In this document: positions 12,838-16,104 of the stretch, one piece after another
How positions within the stretch are numbered: the stretch's first letter is position 1
Layout of the letters: every line of letters starts with the position of its first letter
From: CSSED10-109M sp964349455
Lineage (GTDB): Bacteria; Bacillota_I; Bacilli_A; RF39; UBA660
Direction: 5' to 3'
NCBI GenBank assembly: GCA_964349455.1
Contig: CAYGGG010000017.1
Span: forward strand, 1-16,104
Length of the DNA stretch: 16,104 bases
Notes under the pieces: generated by a model
The model's database searches: none
What the model was told of the DNA's origin: nothing
What the model saw: only the letters and a program-made list of their open reading frames with translations
Program-made: the position numbers and the translations under genes

Positions 12838-13312
12838 GAATGATCCCATCCATTTTCATTAATAATATTTGCTTATTTTCTTGATCTACTTTTTCAAAAA
12901 AGTGATCAAGGCAGGGAATTAAGTACTTTTTTTCACCATCTTCAACAATTAAAACATCATGCGCTTTATTATTAAACAAACTAGCAACTGCGCCAATTAT
13001 TTCTTCATCATATATAACATCATAGCCAATTAAATCCTCATTAATAAAACATTCTTCTAAATCTTCGCGAATAATATAAACAAATTCACCTTTATATGCT
13101 AAAACCTCATTAATTGATTGATGATTTTCAAACGAAAGTAAATCATAATTTTTATGTTTACGATAAGTTTCAATTTTAAGTTTTTCTTTTTCATCTCCGA
13201 CATAAATAAAAAAGCCTTTTTTAAAAACTGCTTCTTTATGACGGAAATAAGATTTTACTTTTACTTCTCCTTTTAAGCCATGAGTTGTTATTATTTCACC
13301 GATACAAATCAT
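12827..13312 (-). CDS. rimM: 16S rRNA processing protein RimM
   Basis: A 161-residue protein with the RimM N-terminal barrel (IGEIITTHGLKGEVKVKSY at 4-22, split landmark GLKGEVKV) and a C-terminal PRC barrel (about 90-157) including IGAVASLFNNKAHDVLIV and KKYLIPCLDHFFEKVD. By family knowledge it helps mature the 30S head together with S19. rpsP, normally its upstream partner, is not here; a TrmH-family gene takes that place and overlaps by ATGA. The start is preceded by AGGTGACTT. Confidence 0.93.
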   Translation of the reverse strand: MICIGEIITTHGLKGEVKVKSYFRHKEAVFKKGFFIYVGDEKEKLKIETYRKHKNYDLLSFENHQSINEVLAYKGEFVYIIREDLEECFINEDLIGYDVIYDEEIIGAVASLFNNKAHDVLIVEDGEKKYLIPCLDHFFEKVDQENKQILLMKMDGIIHEN

Positions 13313-14022
13313 AAGTCACCTACTTTATATAATATGATTGATGTTGCAATTGCAACATTTAAGCTTTCACAGTTATCTTTTATTGGAATCGAAATCATTT
13401 CATCACATAAATCTAACAGCTCTTTTTCAATTCCTCGCCCCTCACTGCCCATTATTATAACAAACTTTGATTTAATTACAAGGTCTTTTAAACTTTTTTT
13501 TGCATTTGCATCAGTTCCAATTAACTGATGACTTTTTTTTAGTTCAATCATTAAGTTATAATCAGACACTTCAATTAGATTAATATGAAAAATCATCCCC
13601 ATGCTACTTCTAATTACTTTATCATTATAAACATCACAGCAGTTTCTTAAAATAATGGTATCAATATTAAAGGCAACTGCACTGCGAATAATTGTACCGA
13701 CATTTCCTGGATCTTGAACTCCATCTAAAAACAAAACGCGATTTCTTATTTCTTTTTTTTCTGCTTTTTGACACAAAGCAAATAAATAGTCACTTGTTTC
13801 TAAATTTGATAAATATTTTGCTACTTTTAAATTGATATAATTTAGTTCTAGTTTTAAATCAATTTTTTTCCCTTCTAAAACATATAATTCTTTAATTAAT
13901 TTTTTTTTATTGGCTTCTTCGATTATTTTTTTTCCTTCAATTAAAAATAAATCTTGACGATATTTTTTTTGAGCCAGCTTTTTTAAATCCTTTATTTTTT
14001 CATTATCAACCGAGGTATACAT
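13309..14022 (-). CDS. TrmH/SpoU-family RNA 2'-O-methyltransferase (YsgA/TsnR-like)
   Basis: A 237-residue SPOUT methyltransferase. The N-terminal part (1-90) starts with the KIKDLKKLAQKKYRQDLFLIEG pattern (landmark FLIEGKK 26-32) typical of YsgA/RlmB-like enzymes. The catalytic domain has motif 1 NVGTIIRS (107-114), motif 2 IMGSEGRGIEK (190-200) and motif 3 SIPIKDNCESLNVAIATSI (211-229 as landmarks, with Asn222). The target base is not predictable from sequence. It is paralogous to rlmB 3.4 kb away but clearly diverged. The start has CGGTGATAAT. It is the first gene of the rimM-trmD operon and directly follows the structured RNA at 14058-14154, which could act as its leader. Confidence 0.9.
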   Translation of the reverse strand: MYTSVDNEKIKDLKKLAQKKYRQDLFLIEGKKIIEEANKKKLIKELYVLEGKKIDLKLELNYINLKVAKYLSNLETSDYLFALCQKAEKKEIRNRVLFLDGVQDPGNVGTIIRSAVAFNIDTIILRNCCDVYNDKVIRSSMGMIFHINLIEVSDYNLMIELKKSHQLIGTDANAKKSLKDLVIKSKFVIIMGSEGRGIEKELLDLCDEMISIPIKDNCESLNVAIATSIILYKVGDL

Positions 14023-14037
14023 ATTATCACCGCTTTC

Positions 14038-14046
14038 ATTTTACCA
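14038..14046 (-). promoter_or_regulatory. Possible extended -10 promoter of the trmH-rimM-trmD operon
   Basis: The minus strand reads TGGTAAAAT (14046-14038), shortly after the T-run of the small-RNA terminator and 15 nt before the start codon. There is no recognisable -35. If real, the trmH operon would be independent of the upstream RNA. Confidence 0.4.
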
Positions 14047-14057
14047 CAAAAAAGAAG

Positions 14058-14084
14058 AAAAAAAAAGCGGAGCCTTTCGGCTCC
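14058..14084 (-). terminator. Intrinsic terminator of the small RNA
   Basis: Stem GGAGCC/GGCTCC (14084-14079 with 14074-14069) with a GAAA tetraloop, then GC and nine T on the minus strand. It is the most GC-rich hairpin in the window and ends 36 nt before the trmH-like start codon. Confidence 0.92.
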
Positions 14085-14154
14085 TTCAGGGGGCTGGGGA
14101 TCTTAATTCAACTTATTCGTGAATTAGTCTTCCCCAAGCACGACTTCTCGTGCT
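14058..14154 (-). ncRNA. Unrecognised structured small RNA or attenuator leader
   Basis: Predicted transcript of about 97 nt between secG and the trmH-like gene. P1 is a perfect 7-bp hairpin AGCACGA/TCGTGCT with a GAAG loop (14154-14137). It abuts P2, TGGGGA/TCCCCA (14136-14131 with 14100-14095). Inside P2, a purine-rich internal loop AGAC/AGA leads to P3, TAATTCA/TGAATTA (14126-14120 with 14110-14104), with a 9-nt loop. A linker GCCCCCTGAA precedes a GC-rich terminator. A near-consensus promoter lies directly upstream. No open reading frame, tRNA-like or signal recognition particle (SRP) RNA-like core (no GGAAGCAG) is present, nor a tmRNA start. Either a free RNA or a premature-termination leader for the trmH operon is possible; no clear antiterminator is seen. 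Confidence 0.7.
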
Positions 14155-14160
14155 ATATTC

Positions 14161-14188
14161 ATTATATCTTATTTTTTAATTTTGTCAA
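14161..14188 (-). promoter_or_regulatory. Promoter of the small RNA
   Basis: Minus strand -35 TTGACA (14188-14183), 16-nt spacer, -10 TATAAT (14166-14161): both hexamers perfect. The predicted start is 14154-14153, exactly at the base of the first hairpin. Confidence 0.88.
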
Positions 14189-14196
14189 ATCATTTC

Positions 14197-14219
14197 AAAA
14201 AAAAACAACCGAAGTTGTT
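14197..14219 (-). terminator. Intrinsic terminator of secG
   Basis: Stem AACAAC/GTTGTT (14219-14214 with 14209-14204) with a TTCG tetraloop, followed by nine T. The secG stop codon TAA (14220-14218) forms part of the 5' arm. Confidence 0.88.
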
Positions 14220-14430
14220 AGAAGCCTAAAAATAAACAAGTTAAGAAAAAAGTTGTCGCCAAAAACATCGTCATTCTTGTAATAAAAAGTTCAGATCCTC
14301 TTTCCTTTCGATTAGCAAAAAGGCTTTCATTTCCACCTGAAATGATTGCTGACGCACCTTCAGCCTTATTACTTTGTAATAACACAATCGCAATTAACAA
14401 TACACAATTAATAATTAATATGACTTCCAT
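14218..14430 (-). CDS. secG: Protein translocase subunit SecG
   Basis: A 70-residue SecG with two membrane helices (about 3-19 and 50-68) joined by the conserved cytoplasmic loop LLQSNKAEGASAIISGG and a short polar part NRKERGSE. It is an accessory subunit of the SecYEG channel that assists SecA-driven export. The start follows GAGGAGG six bases upstream. It lies 33 nt after the ymfH-type gene with no terminator between, so it may be read through from there; a weak promoter is also possible. A strong terminator ends it. Confidence 0.93.
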   Translation of the reverse strand: MEVILIINCVLLIAIVLLQSNKAEGASAIISGGNESLFANRKERGSELFITRMTMFLATTFFLTCLFLGF

Positions 14431-14449
14431 AAACTGCCTCCTCTCTAAT

Positions 14450-14478
14450 AATTTAACATGAAATTACTTTTTTTGCAA
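14450..14478 (-). promoter_or_regulatory. Possible secG promoter
   Basis: On the minus strand TTGCAA (14478-14473), 17-nt spacer, TAAATT (14455-14450) with TG one base upstream. It overlaps the last codons of the ymfH-type gene; the match to consensus is moderate. Confidence 0.35.
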
Positions 14479-15744
14479 ATCTTTTTTTACTATTACATAA
14501 TTGTTATGTTCTAAATTAAGGTTTGAAAAATAACTATTGAACTCCTGGTAATTAATACTCTTTACTTTTTCAATTATGTTAGGATCGAAATCACCTTGAG
14601 CAACAATACTCTTAACAAATAAATCGTTTATCTCAGACACTTTATCAGGCAAATATAAATAATAACTTAATAATGCTTTTTTCTTTCTTTCAAACAAATT
14701 CTCATCAATATCAAAATTTTCGATCCTTTTTTTAACCATATTTATTACTTTTCTTAAATGGGATGTTTCAATAAAAATATTTAATATTATGTGATCTTTT
14801 TCATAAAAACAATAATGTCCTAAATCATCCTCAATTAAATTTTGATTAACTAAATCTACATTCAACTTAGAACTCCAGCCCAATTTAGCGTTGCAATATA
14901 AATTAAAATATATTCTTTTTTTAGCTTCAGTTAAATTCATATTTTCAACATTAATTTTATAATTTAACGAAACTTTTGGAACTTCCACATTTTTATATAA
15001 CATCTTCTTTTTCAACTTTACTTGATCAGGTTCCTTTTTTTCAAAAACTTGCATTTTAAAATCATCGTCAAATTTTTTCGATGCTTGATTTTGTTCAATT
15101 ATGCTGATTGTTTCTTCTGGATTAATGTTTCCACTAATTACCAAAAACATATTTTTAGGATGATAAAAACAATGATAGCACTTCAGTAAAATATCTTTTG
15201 TAATTCTATCAATATCTGATTCATCTCCAATAATTGAATTTTTTATTCCATAATGATAACAAATACTATCCATCATATTATCAAATAAACTAATATGAGG
15301 ATTGTTGTCGCGCATTCTTATTTCTTGTTTTATAATTCCCTTTTCTTTTAAAACATTATTATCTGTTAAATAGACACTTTGGACGTTATCTAATAAATAA
15401 CTAATATTTTTTTTAAATCCAAAAGGCCCTGTAAAATGATATGCTGTCTGATCATAACTAGTATAGGCGTTACAAATCGTTCCCGTTTTAGCAAAAAATT
15501 TAAAGGGACTGATTTTTTCATTTTCAAACAATTTATGTTCTAAAAAATGGGCAATCCCTGCCGGTGTTTTTGTATATTTTTTTTCTTTACTGGTTCTAAA
15601 AATTTGATGTTTACTACCATAGAATGTTACAAAATTCGCGCGAATTTGCTTTTTTTTAAGCGGAATCAAATATACTCTCAAACCATTATTTAATTTATGA
15701 TAGTAATAATCTATGTTTATATGTTTAATTGTATATTTTTTCAT
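14464..15744 (-). CDS. ymfH: YmfH-like M16 family zinc metalloprotease
   Basis: A 426-residue insulinase-family protein. The inverted zinc motif HFLEH is at 66-70, and the third ligand candidate Glu141 lies in KQEIRMRDNNP, at the distance usual for M16 enzymes. The N-terminal LNNGLRVYLIP (18-28) and the stretch YHPKNMFLVISGNINPEE (about 195-212) are typical of the family. Both M16 halves are present at normal length. There is no signal peptide, so it should be cytoplasmic or membrane-associated. It overlaps the ymfF-type gene by ATGA and has GGAGGGTG before the start. In Bacillota the two proteins are encoded as a pair, one with and one without the zinc motif, and related pairs (AlbE/AlbF) take part in peptide processing; the substrate here is unknown. 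Confidence 0.9.
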   Translation of the reverse strand: MKKYTIKHINIDYYYHKLNNGLRVYLIPLKKKQIRANFVTFYGSKHQIFRTSKEKKYTKTPAGIAHFLEHKLFENEKISPFKFFAKTGTICNAYTSYDQTAYHFTGPFGFKKNISYLLDNVQSVYLTDNNVLKEKGIIKQEIRMRDNNPHISLFDNMMDSICYHYGIKNSIIGDESDIDRITKDILLKCYHCFYHPKNMFLVISGNINPEETISIIEQNQASKKFDDDFKMQVFEKKEPDQVKLKKKMLYKNVEVPKVSLNYKINVENMNLTEAKKRIYFNLYCNAKLGWSSKLNVDLVNQNLIEDDLGHYCFYEKDHIILNIFIETSHLRKVINMVKKRIENFDIDENLFERKKKALLSYYLYLPDKVSEINDLFVKSIVAQGDFDPNIIEKVKSINYQEFNSYFSNLNLEHNNYVIVKKDLQKK

Positions 15745-16104
15745 TTTTCACCCTCCAAGAAAAAAATTGTTCTCATTTTTATTTTCGATGCAAAATTAAC
15801 GATATCTTGTTTTGTTGCTTCCTTTACAACTTGAATAGCTTTTTCTAATTTGAAAAAAAGTTCATACTTTTCAAAAAAATTAATATTAATTATTCTAGAT
15901 TGTGATTCTTGATTCATATAGAAGTCTTTTAAAATATCTTTTTTTGATTCCTTAAAAACTTCATTACTAAATCGACCTGCCTGCATATCTATTAGTTGTT
16001 TAATAATTAGCTCTTTTACGGAATGATAGTTTTCTTTACCAATTCCACTCCTAATAATAATTACATTTAAAACTCTTGAATAATATGATCTTACACTATA
16101 ACAA
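15741..16104 (-). CDS. ymfF: YmfF-like M16 family protein, C-terminal part (cut by window edge)
   Basis: An open frame runs from the edge at 16104 to the TGA at 15743-15741, giving the last 120 residues; the start lies outside the window. Landmarks of the M16 C-terminal half are visible: a VRSYYSRVLNVIII stretch near the edge, GKENYHSVKELIIKQL, and MQAGRFSNEVFKESKKDIL, which resembles the corresponding helix of YmfF. The Met at 15986 is internal, as the frame continues upstream with family-like sequence. Its ATGA overlap with the ymfH-type gene and family similarity indicate a co-translated partner. Whether the zinc motif is absent, as in other YmfF proteins, cannot be seen. Confidence 0.85.
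   Translation of the reverse strand, partial: CYSVRSYYSRVLNVIIIRSGIGKENYHSVKELIIKQLIDMQAGRFSNEVFKESKKDILKDFYMNQESQSRIININFFEKYELFFKLEKAIQVVKEATKQDIVNFASKIKMRTIFFLEGEK

Noticed and set aside
14058..14154. The structured RNA as SRP RNA, tmRNA, 6S RNA or a known riboswitch
   Set aside because: It lacks the SRP GGAAGCAG-type apical core and the tmRNA start and resume frame, is too short for 6S RNA, and I recognise no riboswitch core. It is left unnamed.
14058..14154. Transcription of the same segment from the plus strand
   Set aside because: The consensus promoter and the T-run after the GC-rich hairpin are both oriented on the minus strand; no comparable plus-strand signals are present.
1..16104. 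TGA read as tryptophan (Mycoplasma code)
   Set aside because: Several genes with complete family-length products end at TGA (rplU, rimM, trmH-like, ymfF) and Trp residues are encoded by TGG.
1..16104. CRISPR arrays, insertion sequences, prophage genes or replication origin
   Set aside because: No spaced repeats, transposase, integrase or DnaA-box cluster was seen. The longest stretch without a protein-coding gene (about 195 nt, 14023-14217) is explained by the small RNA and its signals.

Overview
The window is a strongly A+T-rich, gene-dense bacterial segment with almost everything on the minus strand. The gene order is typical of Bacillota/Mollicutes-like bacteria: rplU-prp-rpmA-obg; rimM-trmD-(unknown)-rplS-lepB-rbgA; rlmB-sigH; and ymfF-ymfH beside secG. 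TGA is used as an ordinary stop (trmD, rimM and rplU partners end on it) and Trp is TGG. That argues against Mycoplasma/Spiroplasma (code 4) and fits an Acholeplasma-, Izemoplasma- or Haloplasma-like lineage, or another AT-rich member of the Bacilli. The assignment is an inference. Compact Shine-Dalgarno (SD) sites, frequent short gene overlaps and terminators embedded in stop codons show a tightly packed genome.

Region 1 (1-3224, minus) is a small Tad/Flp (type IVb) pilus locus. It has its own pilin unit (flp, with promoter and terminator). A separate strong promoter drives tadE-like, tadG-like, tadZ/cpaE-like ATPase, cpaF/tadA ATPase and a tadB-like membrane protein cut by the window edge. 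A DUF192 gene runs divergently from flp, and the two promoters share overlapping -35 boxes (3267-3273).

Region 2 (3579-5901, minus) is rplU-prp-rpmA (with an L21 leader) followed by obg from its own promoter. L27 carries the N-terminal extension that the Prp protease, encoded just upstream, is known to remove.

Region 3 (5911-10758, minus) has tRNA-Leu(GAG) running directly into a gene for a very acidic, membrane-anchored surface protein of unknown function. Upstream lies a tightly overlapping operon rbgA-rlmB-sigH-natA-natB, which couples ribosome assembly, an alternative sigma factor and an ABC exporter.

Region 4 (10759-14188, minus) is trmH-like - rimM - trmD - unknown 143-aa protein - rplS - lepB. 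Between secG and the trmH-like gene sits an unrecognised structured RNA of about 97 nt (14058-14154) with a near-consensus promoter and a strong intrinsic terminator. It is either a free small RNA or a transcription-attenuating leader of the trmH operon, and it is the most promising undescribed element here.

Region 5 (14197-16104, minus) is secG, a zinc-protease gene of the ymfH type, and the 3' end of its ymfF-type partner, which runs off the window.
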